Part shown: piece after piece, positions 1-8,024 of the stretch
How positions within the stretch are numbered: position 1 is the stretch's first letter
How the letters are laid out: the number at the start of each line of letters is the position of its first letter
From: Bdellovibrionales bacterium RIFCSPHIGHO2_01_FULL_40_29
GTDB taxonomy: Bacteria > Bdellovibrionota > Bdellovibrionia > Bdellovibrionales > Bdellovibrionaceae
Length of the DNA stretch: 64,000 bases
NCBI GenBank assembly: GCA_001771815.1
Contig: MEPU01000004.1
Coordinates: forward strand, 186,001 to 250,000
Direction of reading: 5' to 3'
Program-made: the position numbers and the translations under genes
Notes under the pieces: generated by a model
Databases searched by the model: none
What the model was told of the DNA's origin: nothing
The model's input: the letters and a program-made list of their open reading frames with translations, nothing else

Positions 1-434
1 AGGCTGTTTTGACTGTTTCTGGCGCTGTGGGTTATATCTTCAAACCACAATATTTCACGTCACATGTTATGCTTATTACGGATCGCTACTCCGTTGTTGA
101 TGCTTTGATTCAAAAAACCAGATCCCACGGCATTGTCGAAGGTAAAAATAGTGAAACCTGCGTTCTTCAGTATGTTGAACGCACCGAAGATGTTAAAATT
201 GGAGATCTTATTGTTACAGGCGGACTTGATAATATTTTCCCCAAAGGTTTTCCACTTGGCGTCGTCACTAATATCGAAAGAAAAACAAAAAGCGCTTCTT
301 TAATTATCGATATCAAACCTGTTGTCGATTCTAATAAAGTCGAAGAAGTCTTTATCGTTAAACATGCGGCTCTCGAAAACTTTTTAGAAAAAACTGTTGA
401 CCCACAAACGACTTCGCAAACTGGACAGCAATGA
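1..434 (+). CDS. mreC: Rod shape-determining protein MreC, C-terminal part (5' end outside window)
   Basis: MreC is the periplasmic scaffold of the cell-elongation machinery; it is anchored by one N-terminal helix and contacts PBP2, MreD and MreB. The reading frame is open from the window edge, so only about the last 144 residues are seen. They form the beta-rich C-terminal half with the family pattern TGGLDNIFPKGFPLG, followed by a variable polar tail rich in Gln and Thr. The stop codon overlaps the mreD start by 4 nt (ATGA at 431-434). mreD, mrdA and rodA follow directly, the usual elongation cluster, so the identification is secure although the membrane anchor and coiled coil are not visible. 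Confidence 0.92.
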   Translation, partial: AVLTVSGAVGYIFKPQYFTSHVMLITDRYSVVDALIQKTRSHGIVEGKNSETCVLQYVERTEDVKIGDLIVTGGLDNIFPKGFPLGVVTNIERKTKSASLIIDIKPVVDSNKVEEVFIVKHAALENFLEKTVDPQTTSQTGQQ

Positions 435-979
435 GTTCTTTACGCGCTCGCTTTTACCTAAAAATCTTTTTTTTCACGGCGCTTTTTTTCGCGTTGTGTG
501 GATTTCAAACCAGTTTCTGGCCCAATTTAATTACTCTGCTCCCATCGCCTCAGTTTTGGTTGATGATGATTTTTTTTATTTCTTTACGCTGGACTCCTCT
601 CTTTTCCGTTTTTTATATTTATTTTTTGGGATTTTGTTTAACTCGATTCTCGCAGATTCCTCTAAAAATGGCGTGGACAACTTTGCTGACAACATTTTGT
701 CTTCTGTCATTATTTAAAGATCGAGTTCGCCTGAGCGGAGCCCTTTCTTTTTCTTTTTTTACTTTACTAGGCAGTATTATTTTTGAAGTGAGCTATGTCA
801 TCTTGTCTCATTCGATTGAAGTCAATCCAACATCATTTCAGTTTTTTGATCGTCTGATTCAAATCATTATGAATTTTATATTTAGCTATCCAGCCTATCG
901 TGTGTTTGAATGGCTCGACCACGTTTTTTACGATCGACAGATTTGGTCAGCAACACCAGAACAGAATGAAGACTTATGA
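431..979 (+). CDS. mreD: Rod shape-determining membrane protein MreD
   Basis: This 182-residue protein is very hydrophobic, with five to six predicted membrane segments and few charged loops, the size and character of MreD. MreD is an inner-membrane partner of MreC in the rod complex. Sequence conservation in this family is low, so the call rests mainly on length, hydrophobicity and position between mreC and mrdA. The gene overlaps mreC by 4 nt and mrdA by 4 nt (ATGA at 976-979), indicating translational coupling. The polar C-terminal end (SATPEQNEDL) is probably cytoplasmic. Confidence 0.85.
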   Translation: MSSLRARFYLKIFFFTALFFALCGFQTSFWPNLITLLPSPQFWLMMIFFISLRWTPLFSVFYIYFLGFCLTRFSQIPLKMAWTTLLTTFCLLSLFKDRVRLSGALSFSFFTLLGSIIFEVSYVILSHSIEVNPTSFQFFDRLIQIIMNFIFSYPAYRVFEWLDHVFYDRQIWSATPEQNEDL

Positions 980-2961
980 GCGAGTATATTAGTAATCCAG
1001 ATGAGGCACGCGAGTTTCAAGGGCGCTACCGTACGCTCTATATCTTTATCATTACAATCATCAGTATTTTTTTCATGCGCCTGATTTGGCTTCAAGTCAT
1101 TCAGGGAAATGAACTGCGCCACTATTCCGAAAAAAATAGAATCAAGCAAAATAAAATACTAGCACCTCGAGGTTTAATTTTAGATCGCGAAGGAAAAGCA
1201 CTGATCGAAAATCTTCCGGGATTTGAGGTGATTGTTTCGCCACAGTATCTTGAAAGTATTAAAGATCTAGCAAACACCGTTGGGCCTATTTTAGGAATGG
1301 AGCCTCCTAAAGTTATTGAAAAAATTCAACGCAGTAAAAGATTAAATGGCCCCTTTGCGACGGTTCGCCTTAAAGACAATCTTTCCCGAGAAGAAGTTTT
1401 TCGTTTAAAACGAATTCGACTTGATACTCCGGGGCTAGAGATCCGCGAATCTATTCTCAGACATTATCCATTGAAAGAAAATGGCTCTCAGTTGTTTGGC
1501 TATGTCGGCGAAATTTCAAAAACAGAAATTCCAAAGTTAAATGCTAAATATAAAAACGAACTGATCTTTGCTCAAAGCGATATCATTGGAAAAAGCGGAC
1601 TTGAAGAACACCTCGAAAGAGACATTCGCGGCACCGATGGTGTGAGCTTCATTCAAGTGGATGCCCATGGTCGCGAAACGATCACAGAAATACCCAATAT
1701 TTACGGCGAACAAATCAAAGACCAAGAACCGACACATGGAAATAGTGCCTACTTAACCCTGGATCGAGAAATTCAAGAAGCCGCCTATAAAGCCATGTCC
1801 AGTCGGGGGCGTATCGGTGGAGTTATTGCTATGAAAAGTAATGGCGAAGTTCTAGCTTGGCTGAATACTCCCGCTTTTAATCCCAACGATTTTGCTACAG
1901 AAACTCCAACTAAAGTTTGGAATAAACTGACCAGTGATCCTTTTAAGCCTTTTCGAAATAAGGTTATTCAGGATCATTTTTCGCCCGGATCCACATTTAA
2001 ACCCTTTGTTGCGTTAGCGGCTCTGCAAGACAATGTGATCACAGACAAGACAACTATGTTTGCACCGGGACGATTTTACTTTGGTGGCCGCTGGTACCAC
2101 AATCATAATAAAAATGGCGAGGGTTATGTCACTGTTTATGATGCCATTGAACGTAGTAGCAACGTCTTTTTTTACCACATGGGAATTAAGCTTGGCGTTG
2201 ATAAGATGTACAACTATATCAGTCTGCTGGGTATTGGCCAGCGGACAAAAATAGAGATGGCACGAGAAGCTGCTGGACGATTGCCAAATTCAGAGTGGAA
2301 AAAAGCCACTCGCGGTGAAGAGTGGCAACCTGGAGAAAACCTTAGCACCGCTATTGGACAAGGTTACGTGACAGTGACCCCACTTCAAATGGCTATCGCC
2401 TACAATACGATCGCGACTGAAGGCAAAGTTGTAAAACCTTTTATTGTTAAAAAAGTTGTCGATCACGAAGGAAAAGTTTTATTGGAGCGCTTCCCTGAGA
2501 TTGTTCGCGATATCACCCTACCACAGCCCAATGGCTACAAAATCGATCCTCAAAACTTTAAAATCGTAAAAGAAGCCATGCGCCGAGTGGCAAACGGTCC
2601 TGCGGGCACAGCCCGAGCCTTAAAAATTCCAGGAGTCCAGATCGCTGGAAAAACCGGAACGGCCCAGGTGATGAGCTTTTCGGCCGATCAAATTTATTCG
2701 CTCTGTGAAAATCGCCCTATTCAAAGCCGCCATCACGGCTGGTTTATTGGGTGGGCTCCGTGGGATAAACCCGAAATCACCGTTGCTGTCCTTGCACAGC
2801 ACAGTTGTCACGGAAGCTCCGGAGCAGGCGTTGTTGTTCGTGATATCATGGAAACCTATTTTAAGAAGTACCATCCTGAACTGATTGCTGAGGGATTGAA
2901 GAAAAAGGACCCACGCGCAAAAAAAGCAGCTGCCGCCGCGGCCCCTGCGGATGAGGAATAA
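976..2961 (+). CDS. mrdA: Penicillin-binding protein 2 (elongation transpeptidase)
   Basis: PBP2 is the class B DD-transpeptidase that cross-links side-wall peptidoglycan together with RodA. The 661-residue protein has one N-terminal membrane anchor (about residues 20-40), a PBP dimerisation domain, and a transpeptidase domain. All three catalytic motifs are visible: S339-T-F-K342, S394-S-N396 and K559-T-G561. The C-terminal tail beyond the enzyme domain is short and rich in Lys and Ala (KKKDPRAKKAAAAAAPADEE), which is unusual but could be a simple linker. It overlaps mreD by 4 nt and runs up to the rodA ribosome-binding site. Length is typical of the family. Confidence 0.95.
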   Translation: MSEYISNPDEAREFQGRYRTLYIFIITIISIFFMRLIWLQVIQGNELRHYSEKNRIKQNKILAPRGLILDREGKALIENLPGFEVIVSPQYLESIKDLANTVGPILGMEPPKVIEKIQRSKRLNGPFATVRLKDNLSREEVFRLKRIRLDTPGLEIRESILRHYPLKENGSQLFGYVGEISKTEIPKLNAKYKNELIFAQSDIIGKSGLEEHLERDIRGTDGVSFIQVDAHGRETITEIPNIYGEQIKDQEPTHGNSAYLTLDREIQEAAYKAMSSRGRIGGVIAMKSNGEVLAWLNTPAFNPNDFATETPTKVWNKLTSDPFKPFRNKVIQDHFSPGSTFKPFVALAALQDNVITDKTTMFAPGRFYFGGRWYHNHNKNGEGYVTVYDAIERSSNVFFYHMGIKLGVDKMYNYISLLGIGQRTKIEMAREAAGRLPNSEWKKATRGEEWQPGENLSTAIGQGYVTVTPLQMAIAYNTIATEGKVVKPFIVKKVVDHEGKVLLERFPEIVRDITLPQPNGYKIDPQNFKIVKEAMRRVANGPAGTARALKIPGVQIAGKTGTAQVMSFSADQIYSLCENRPIQSRHHGWFIGWAPWDKPEITVAVLAQHSCHGSSGAGVVVRDIMETYFKKYHPELIAEGLKKKDPRAKKAAAAAAPADEE

Positions 2962-2962
2962 A

Positions 2963-4090
2963 ATGGCTTTTAGATCCGTTAATATTTCTGAAAGAAATTT
3001 CTTAAACCGTCTGGATATCAGACTTATTTTGTTGATATTTTGTTTAAATGTAATTGGTCTTTTTAATCTTTACAGTGCGACCCATGGCCCTCACTCGAAT
3101 GATGTTGAACCTTTATTTGTTCAACAAATTGTGTGGCTCTTGGGAGGATGGACCATTTTTTTCATTCTCACTTTTTTGGATTACCTTTGGGTAAATAAAA
3201 TTGTTTGGTTGATTTATATTCTCAATGTAGGTGCGCTTATTTATACGGACTTGATGGGTAAGGTTGTCCTGGGCGGTCAACGCTGGATCGATCTGCATTT
3301 CTTTCGGTATCAACCTTCGGAAACCATGAAATTGTGTATTATCCTTTTACTGTCACGCATTCTTGTTAATCGTAATCCGATGGGTTACGGAATGGGTTTA
3401 CGAGAATTGCTTCTGCCTGCAGTCTTGATTTTTATTCCCTTTGCGCTCACAGTAAAACAACCCGATTTAGGAACTGCAATGATGCTGATGTTTATTGGCG
3501 GAACAATGTTGTTCTTTGTTAAAATTCGAAAGTCGATCATTATATTTATTGCGACACTGGCTTTAATTGCCATCCCCTTAGCTTGGAAGTATGGCCTCAA
3601 AGAGTATCAACGAAATCGTATCTTTACATTTCTATCACCTGACCAAGATCCCCACGGCACAGGATACAATTCAATCCAATCCAAAATAGCTGTAGGTTCT
3701 GGAAAATTTTTTGGTAAAGGTTTCCGAATGGGAACTCAATCCCAACTGGAGTTTCTACCTGAGCGCCATACCGATTTTATTTTTTCAGTCCTTTCCGAAG
3801 AATGGGGGTTTGTTGGAAGCATTATTGTCCTACTGACATTCGCCTTTCTTTTTAAGGTCTGCTTTGAAATTTCACTGCAGGCTCGTGATAAATATGGGGC
3901 CCTTATTGTTATAGGCGTCACAGCCTATATTTTTTGGCATATGTTTGTGAATATTGGCATGGTCATCGGTCTTTTACCTATTGTGGGTGTTCCATTACCA
4001 TTATTGAGTTATGGCGGATCCGGCATGTTAACGACCATGGTTGGATTGGGTTTAGTTTCTAGTATCGCTTATCGCAGATATTTGTTCTAA
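2963..4090 (+). CDS. rodA: Rod-shape SEDS glycosyltransferase RodA
   Basis: RodA is the SEDS-family peptidoglycan polymerase that works with PBP2 in cell elongation. The protein has about ten membrane segments and SEDS landmarks: the KQPDLGTAM segment, the FLPERHTDFIF loop, and a GVPLPLLSYGGSGM C-terminal motif. The start is placed at ATG 2963 because GAGGA lies five bases upstream; an in-frame ATG at 2951 inside mrdA would add four residues. Either way it is the distal gene of the mreC-mreD-mrdA-rodA operon. Length (375 residues) is normal. Confidence 0.93.
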   Translation: MAFRSVNISERNFLNRLDIRLILLIFCLNVIGLFNLYSATHGPHSNDVEPLFVQQIVWLLGGWTIFFILTFLDYLWVNKIVWLIYILNVGALIYTDLMGKVVLGGQRWIDLHFFRYQPSETMKLCIILLLSRILVNRNPMGYGMGLRELLLPAVLIFIPFALTVKQPDLGTAMMLMFIGGTMLFFVKIRKSIIIFIATLALIAIPLAWKYGLKEYQRNRIFTFLSPDQDPHGTGYNSIQSKIAVGSGKFFGKGFRMGTQSQLEFLPERHTDFIFSVLSEEWGFVGSIIVLLTFAFLFKVCFEISLQARDKYGALIVIGVTAYIFWHMFVNIGMVIGLLPIVGVPLPLLSYGGSGMLTTMVGLGLVSSIAYRRYLF

Positions 4091-4109
4091 TAGACCTATA
4101 GGAGTTTAT

Positions 4110-4508
4110 ATGTACCAATCTAAAATTCTTTTAATTTCACTCTTTGCAATTTTGTCTCTGGCATCAACGACTCAAGCTCAAGATGTGGGTGTCAAAGTAA
4201 ACGGTATTTCCACCGAAGAGGACACGACGATCTCTATTAAGAAAGGAGCAGGAACTGCCAATAAGAAGAAATACATTATTTCTGAAGGCGGCGAAGACGT
4301 TGTCGGCGACAAAGATGTTTTGAAAAAAAATGCTGAGAAAAATTGGAAACAGGCCTGTGATGACTGGAAAAAAGAAGTCAAAGAAATGAATAAAGATAAT
4401 AAAGTCATTGCTCTGAGCTGTGGGTCAATGTCCTGCAGCAAAGAAGGCGTTGAGTCGACATGCAAATCGAATGGAACTTATAAAATCCGCATCCTTGAAG
4501 AGGAGTAG
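4110..4508 (+). CDS. Small secreted protein with four cysteines, unknown function
   Basis: This 132-residue protein begins with a clear signal peptide (charged start, hydrophobic LLISLFAILSLA, cleavage near TQAQD). A good ribosome-binding site, AGGAG, precedes the ATG. The mature part is polar and Lys/Glu-rich, with four cysteines in the last 50 residues that could form two disulfides in the periplasm. I recognise no family. It lies 19 bp after rodA on the same strand, so it may be read through from the elongation operon, but nothing shows a role in cell shape. It ends at a hairpin convergent with trxA. Confidence 0.7.
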   Translation: MYQSKILLISLFAILSLASTTQAQDVGVKVNGISTEEDTTISIKKGAGTANKKKYIISEGGEDVVGDKDVLKKNAEKNWKQACDDWKKEVKEMNKDNKVIALSCGSMSCSKEGVESTCKSNGTYKIRILEEE

Positions 4509-4515
4509 CGCCATC

Positions 4516-4553
4516 TTTTTTTAACGGCGGCCTGCACGGCCGCACGAAAAAAA
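4516..4553. terminator. Hairpin between convergent genes
   Basis: A perfect 6-bp GC stem (4527-4532 with 4538-4543, loop TGCAC) is flanked by seven T on the left and seven A on the right. The two runs can pair with each other and lengthen the stem. The T-run precedes the hairpin on the plus strand, so it is not a standard U-tailed terminator in either direction, but its position between two converging genes suggests it marks both transcript ends. Confidence 0.45.
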
Positions 4554-4563
4554 TAATAATTAA

Positions 4564-4890
4564 CTAAATATGACTTTTTAAAAATTGAGTGATGCTTTCT
4601 TTGGGCTGATTCCCAACCAATTCACCGACTTGTTTGCCATTTTTAAATAACAACATCGCCGGAATTCCACGAATACCAAATTGCCCTGGAGTTTGCGGAT
4701 TCTCATCAACATTCATTTTCAAAACTTTAACCTGTGAACCCATCTCAGATGCAATCTCTTCTAACTTTGGAGCTAGAGCACGACAAGGACCACACCATTC
4801 AGCCCAAAAATCCACAAGAACTAAATCTGAAGATTTAACGACGTCTTGATCGAATGAAGTGTCGGTTACTGCTTTTGTAAATTGTCCCAT
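4564..4890 (-). CDS. trxA: Thioredoxin
   Basis: Thioredoxin is a cytoplasmic dithiol reductant for ribonucleotide reductase, peroxiredoxins and other targets. The 108-residue product has the usual length and fold order, with the active site WCGPC (Cys33, Cys36) and the cis-proline region GIPAMLLF. The start is set at 4890, where AAGGAG lies just upstream; an in-frame extension to 4947 would add 19 non-homologous residues and run into the upstream gene. It follows the degenerate receiver gene by 10 bp on the same strand, so the two are probably co-transcribed. Confidence 0.96.
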   Translation of the reverse strand: MGQFTKAVTDTSFDQDVVKSSDLVLVDFWAEWCGPCRALAPKLEEIASEMGSQVKVLKMNVDENPQTPGQFGIRGIPAMLLFKNGKQVGELVGNQPKESITQFLKSHI

Positions 4891-4900
4891 AATGATCTCC

Positions 4901-5782
4901 TTATTTCTTTTTCCAAAGAGCTGAAGCAAACTCTTGCCGCTCACCATCCCGAGATGCTTTTTCTTCGGGAGTCGTCACGTTATCGTTCTCTTTAGCCTTC
5001 AAACGAGTATACCGCTTTGTCAGACCTTTTTTCAAATCCTGATCGACGCTCTTTATTGCGTTATTATATGTAGCAATCCGTAGCGGCAATTCAGTATCTA
5101 TACTCTCGAGCTCAGCTTTTAAGCTGTCAGTATACTTTGGATCCACTTGATACTCAGATTCTTTTTCAGTGGGTGCATCCACTGAATGGGGTTCATTCTG
5201 AGCGATTTCAGGTTCTTTAAAATTAGGATCTACAAATGTCTTAATCAACTTTTCATCAAGCTCGATAGGCTTGTCTTTACCAGCCTTTAATGTTCCTGAA
5301 ATCATTTGAATTTCAGCATCTATTGAAGCTCCTGATGTTTTTAAGATTTGCTGTTCATATTGACGAAATTGAGAGTCTGTATGAGCAATTCGCAAAAGCT
5401 TATCCATAATGGCATCATGATCTACGGTTGTTAGCGTCAATAAGTGAGCAACCAACCGCAATGCACTGATGGGCTCAAACAACAGCAAATCCATACGAAG
5501 CTTGATAAGCTCTTCAGGTTTGGCTTTCAAATCCTGAGGAAAAATTAATATAACGCGTCCTTGATAACGCACAGTCTCTTTTAATTTTTTACCAATCTGC
5601 AGACAAGAGACCCTGGGGCTATTACCCTTGACGATGATATAGTCAGGATTAAACGTCAGCAGCTTCTCGCTGAGATTGTATTCATTTGTGATGGTTTCCG
5701 TGTCAAATCCAACTTTCCGCAAAGTCATCTCAAGATGCCCTGAATACTGAAGATCATCGAAAACCAATAAAACTCTATCCAT
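4901..5782 (-). CDS. Degenerate receiver-like (pseudo-receiver) protein, unknown function
   Basis: The first ~115 residues of this 293-residue protein resemble a CheY-like receiver: a hydrophobic strand followed by an acidic pair (VLLVFDD), then regularly spaced strands and helices. The strand that should end in the phospho-accepting Asp reads PDYIIVKGNS, with Lys near the position expected for Asp, so normal phosphorylation looks unlikely. The remaining ~175 residues are polar, predicted helical and partly disordered, with no DNA-binding or enzymatic domain I can recognise, and end in a charged KKK. It lies 10 bp upstream of trxA on the same strand and is divergent from lptF. Function is unknown; the receiver call is from pattern only. 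Confidence 0.6.
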   Translation of the reverse strand: MDRVLLVFDDLQYSGHLEMTLRKVGFDTETITNEYNLSEKLLTFNPDYIIVKGNSPRVSCLQIGKKLKETVRYQGRVILIFPQDLKAKPEELIKLRMDLLLFEPISALRLVAHLLTLTTVDHDAIMDKLLRIAHTDSQFRQYEQQILKTSGASIDAEIQMISGTLKAGKDKPIELDEKLIKTFVDPNFKEPEIAQNEPHSVDAPTEKESEYQVDPKYTDSLKAELESIDTELPLRIATYNNAIKSVDQDLKKGLTKRYTRLKAKENDNVTTPEEKASRDGERQEFASALWKKK

Positions 5783-5842
5783 TCGTCTATTCTAGATTCT
5801 GTGACATGACCTGGGCAAAGAAATTGTTTACTCTAAAGAAGA

Positions 5843-6940
5843 ATGCTGCGCCATAAACGTGTTTACAGTTATTTTATACTTGAGATTCTACCTACATTCA
5901 TGTTGGGACTGCTGGTATTTATATCAATTTTGTTGATGTTCCAAGCCCTTCGTCTGACTGAGTTTCTGCTTGTTCATGGGATTCGCTGGACGACCATGGC
6001 TACAATCATGGGATACATGAGCATTTCGTTCTTACCTATGCTTTTTCCTATGAGTTTGATTTTTGCCATTCTAATGACCTACAACAGACTGTCTCAAGAT
6101 TCTGAAATCATAGCCTTTAAATCCACAGGTGTAGACAACGTCACACTGCTGATGCCCGCATTTCTGTTTGCGATTGTTGTGACAATACTCTCGGCGCAAA
6201 CATCCTTTTACTTAGCTCCCTGGGGAAATCGCCAATTTGAAATCTTAATCACTCAGCTCGGAAACACCAAGGCCGCAGCATCTATCAAGGAAGGTACATT
6301 TTCAGAAAGCTTTTTTGATTTGGTCGTCTATGCCAACAAAGTGGATTCAAAAAGTGGCCTACTCAATGATCTTTTTATTTATGACGAAAAACAGATTGAT
6401 GCCCCATTAACAATTATCGCACCCGAGGGACAAATTATTCCTGACGAAACCAATCCAGGACACTCCGTCCTGTTAAGATTATTCAACGGTCAAATTCATC
6501 GTAAGTCAGACTCTCATACGATCATCAATTTTGACTCGTATGATATTTTATTAAATGATCCGATCAAACTAGAGGAACGCAAAAAATCAGCGTCTTCATT
6601 AAGTATTCAAGAACTCAAAGAGTCACAGATGAATCCTGAAATTGAGGCCGAGCTTAAAAAAGATTATCAAATCGAGTATCATAAACGCTCTGCTCTGGCT
6701 GCTGCTTGCTTAGTTTTTTCCATTGTGGGCGTCGCTTTTGGAATCGGAAATAATAAACGGAGCGGAAAATCCTCCGGGTTTATCTTGAGTGTTGGTTTTA
6801 TTATTTTGTACTGGATTGCATATTTAAGTTTTGAAGGATTGGTGCGCTCAAATAGCCTTAATACTGTGATGGGCATTTGGCTTTCAAATATTCTATTTCT
6901 CTGTTTTGGACTATTTTATCTTAAAAAATCTTGGGATTAA
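5843..6940 (+). CDS. lptF: LPS export ABC permease LptF/LptG family (LptF-like)
   Basis: LptF and LptG form the membrane part of the LptB2FG complex that extracts lipopolysaccharide from the inner membrane. The 365-residue protein has the family layout: three N-terminal membrane segments (within about residues 12-120), a periplasmic beta-jellyroll domain (about 130-270), and three C-terminal segments. The EILPTFMLG and FKSTGV patterns in the first half fit YjgP/YjgQ proteins. Only one paralogue is present here, so the partner gene must be elsewhere. LptF rather than LptG is a best guess. The start has only a weak AAAGAAG ribosome-binding site. Confidence 0.85.
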   Translation: MLRHKRVYSYFILEILPTFMLGLLVFISILLMFQALRLTEFLLVHGIRWTTMATIMGYMSISFLPMLFPMSLIFAILMTYNRLSQDSEIIAFKSTGVDNVTLLMPAFLFAIVVTILSAQTSFYLAPWGNRQFEILITQLGNTKAAASIKEGTFSESFFDLVVYANKVDSKSGLLNDLFIYDEKQIDAPLTIIAPEGQIIPDETNPGHSVLLRLFNGQIHRKSDSHTIINFDSYDILLNDPIKLEERKKSASSLSIQELKESQMNPEIEAELKKDYQIEYHKRSALAAACLVFSIVGVAFGIGNNKRSGKSSGFILSVGFIILYWIAYLSFEGLVRSNSLNTVMGIWLSNILFLCFGLFYLKKSWD

Positions 6941-6948
6941 GTTTGATC

Positions 6949-7027
6949 GGGAGTGGGGCAAAAAAACGAGACGATGCAGCAGCTTCCTTACCACAGCGGT
7001 CATCCTTGACCACATCGCCCCTCCCTT
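6949..7027 (-). ncRNA. Candidate structured small RNA
   Basis: Read on the minus strand, the segment begins with GGGAGGGGC and ends with GCCCCACTCCC, which pair over nine bases with one bulge. Inside are a perfect hairpin GGTCA-AGGA-TGACC (7011-6998) and a CGATG/CATCG pair, followed by seven U (6966-6960). A promoter-like pair of hexamers sits just upstream. If synthesis stopped at the U-run, the RNA would be about 65 nt; if it continued, the outer stem would form. No known family is recognised. The same stem could also form in the lptF 3' transcript, so strand and existence are inference. Confidence 0.35.
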
Positions 7028-7033
7028 AGATAC

Positions 7034-7063
7034 ATTCTAAAAGCCAAACCAAAAAATATTCAA
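7034..7063 (-). promoter_or_regulatory. Sigma70-like promoter before structured RNA candidate
   Basis: On the minus strand, TTGAAT (7063-7058) and TAGAAT (7039-7034) are separated by 18 bp. The expected start point is about seven bases further on, directly before the GGGAGGGGC stem of the RNA candidate. No coding sequence follows on this strand until after lptF, read antisense. Confidence 0.35.
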
Positions 7064-7128
7064 AGGCTTTTTTCATTATATTTCACTTTTTTTTATTTTT
7101 TTAAGGCGACAAACTTCACCCCTATATT

Positions 7129-7152
7129 TAGTGATAATCTACAAGATCACTA
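7129..7152. repeat. 7-bp inverted repeat downstream of dprA
   Basis: TAGTGAT (7129-7135) and ATCACTA (7146-7152) are perfectly complementary around a 10-nt loop. The hairpin would form 17 nt after the dprA stop. No U-run follows directly, so it may be an mRNA 3'-end stabiliser or a weak terminator. Confidence 0.35.
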
Positions 7153-7168
7153 CCCACCCCTACTAGCC

Positions 7169-7996
7169 CTAGATTAACGTCAACTGATTTGCCTGTTTTT
7201 CCGCTCTCCAAATTTCGCGCAGGTCCAGGGATGAGGTGACAAGAAAGGCCCCTTCCTGAAGAAGTCGGATATTTCCTGAAAATCCTAGCATACTTGGATG
7301 CGCCGGAAGAGTAACCACTGGGCGGCCATTTTCCAAAGCATGATGCACAGTTAAAAAACTTCCGCTCTTAACTTCAGCCTGTGCGACGAAGACTATTTCT
7401 CCAAATGCGGCAATCAAACGATTACGTGCAAAAAAATGATGTTTATTCAGTGGCTGATGAATCTCAAACTCTGACATATAACAAACCCACTCTGGCCCCA
7501 ACAAATCCAACTGATCTTTCATCGCTTTAGGATAGATCTTCACCAAACCTGAAGGCACCACAACAATTGTGGGAACACCCTGTTTCACGGAAATAAAATG
7601 AGCCGCCTGATCCACACCAAAGGCTCCGCCACTGACCACACACACGCGTTCCAAATTGAAATATGAAACCAGATGTTCATGCATCCAACTCTCGGTCAGA
7701 GGATGCATTTGACGGGTCCCCACAATCGAAAGACAGGGATAATCCAGCCAAAATGGTTTGCCTATAAATTCTAAAAAAAGTGGTGGCTCCTTCATCGTTC
7801 GAAATTGCTGGGGATACTTTTCATCACCAGGATAGGTAAACTGAATACCGTATTGATGAAGCCGGTCAAAATAATCCAGTGCAGCCTGATACTCCTTATA
7901 ACTGAATTGAAAATCATGTGGAATGGTTAACACGTCATTTGGATTTCGGAACTTCAATTGTCTTTGCAGAATTTTAAAACAGATAGCTTGATTCAT
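7169..7996 (-). CDS. dprA: DNA processing protein DprA (Smf family)
   Basis: DprA binds incoming single-stranded DNA and loads RecA during natural transformation. The Rossmann-like core is clear: SIVGTRQMHP, VVSGGAFGVDQAAH and the RNRLIAAF motif near residue 190. At 275 residues it is shorter than many DprA proteins: the N-terminal SAM-like region is reduced and the C-terminal winged-helix (DML1) domain is missing, a known natural variation. comEC lies about 2.2 kb away on the other strand, so two DNA-uptake genes are neighbours. The gene starts 28 bp after the LysM gene ends, on the same strand. Confidence 0.9.
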   Translation of the reverse strand: MNQAICFKILQRQLKFRNPNDVLTIPHDFQFSYKEYQAALDYFDRLHQYGIQFTYPGDEKYPQQFRTMKEPPLFLEFIGKPFWLDYPCLSIVGTRQMHPLTESWMHEHLVSYFNLERVCVVSGGAFGVDQAAHFISVKQGVPTIVVVPSGLVKIYPKAMKDQLDLLGPEWVCYMSEFEIHQPLNKHHFFARNRLIAAFGEIVFVAQAEVKSGSFLTVHHALENGRPVVTLPAHPSMLGFSGNIRLLQEGAFLVTSSLDLREIWRAEKQANQLTLI

Positions 7997-8024
7997 AAGG
8001 CTATTGTTTCAATAGCCTTGCCAA

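Noticed and set aside
4178-4465. Frame antisense to the small secreted gene after rodA
   Set aside because: The plus-strand gene has a signal peptide and ribosome-binding site; the antisense frame has neither.
6960-7017. Possible SRP RNA, from GGTAAGGAAGCTGC on the minus strand
   Set aside because: It resembles the GGAAGGAAGCAGC core of 4.5S RNA, but the bases that should close the tetraloop do not pair and the symmetric loop is missing.
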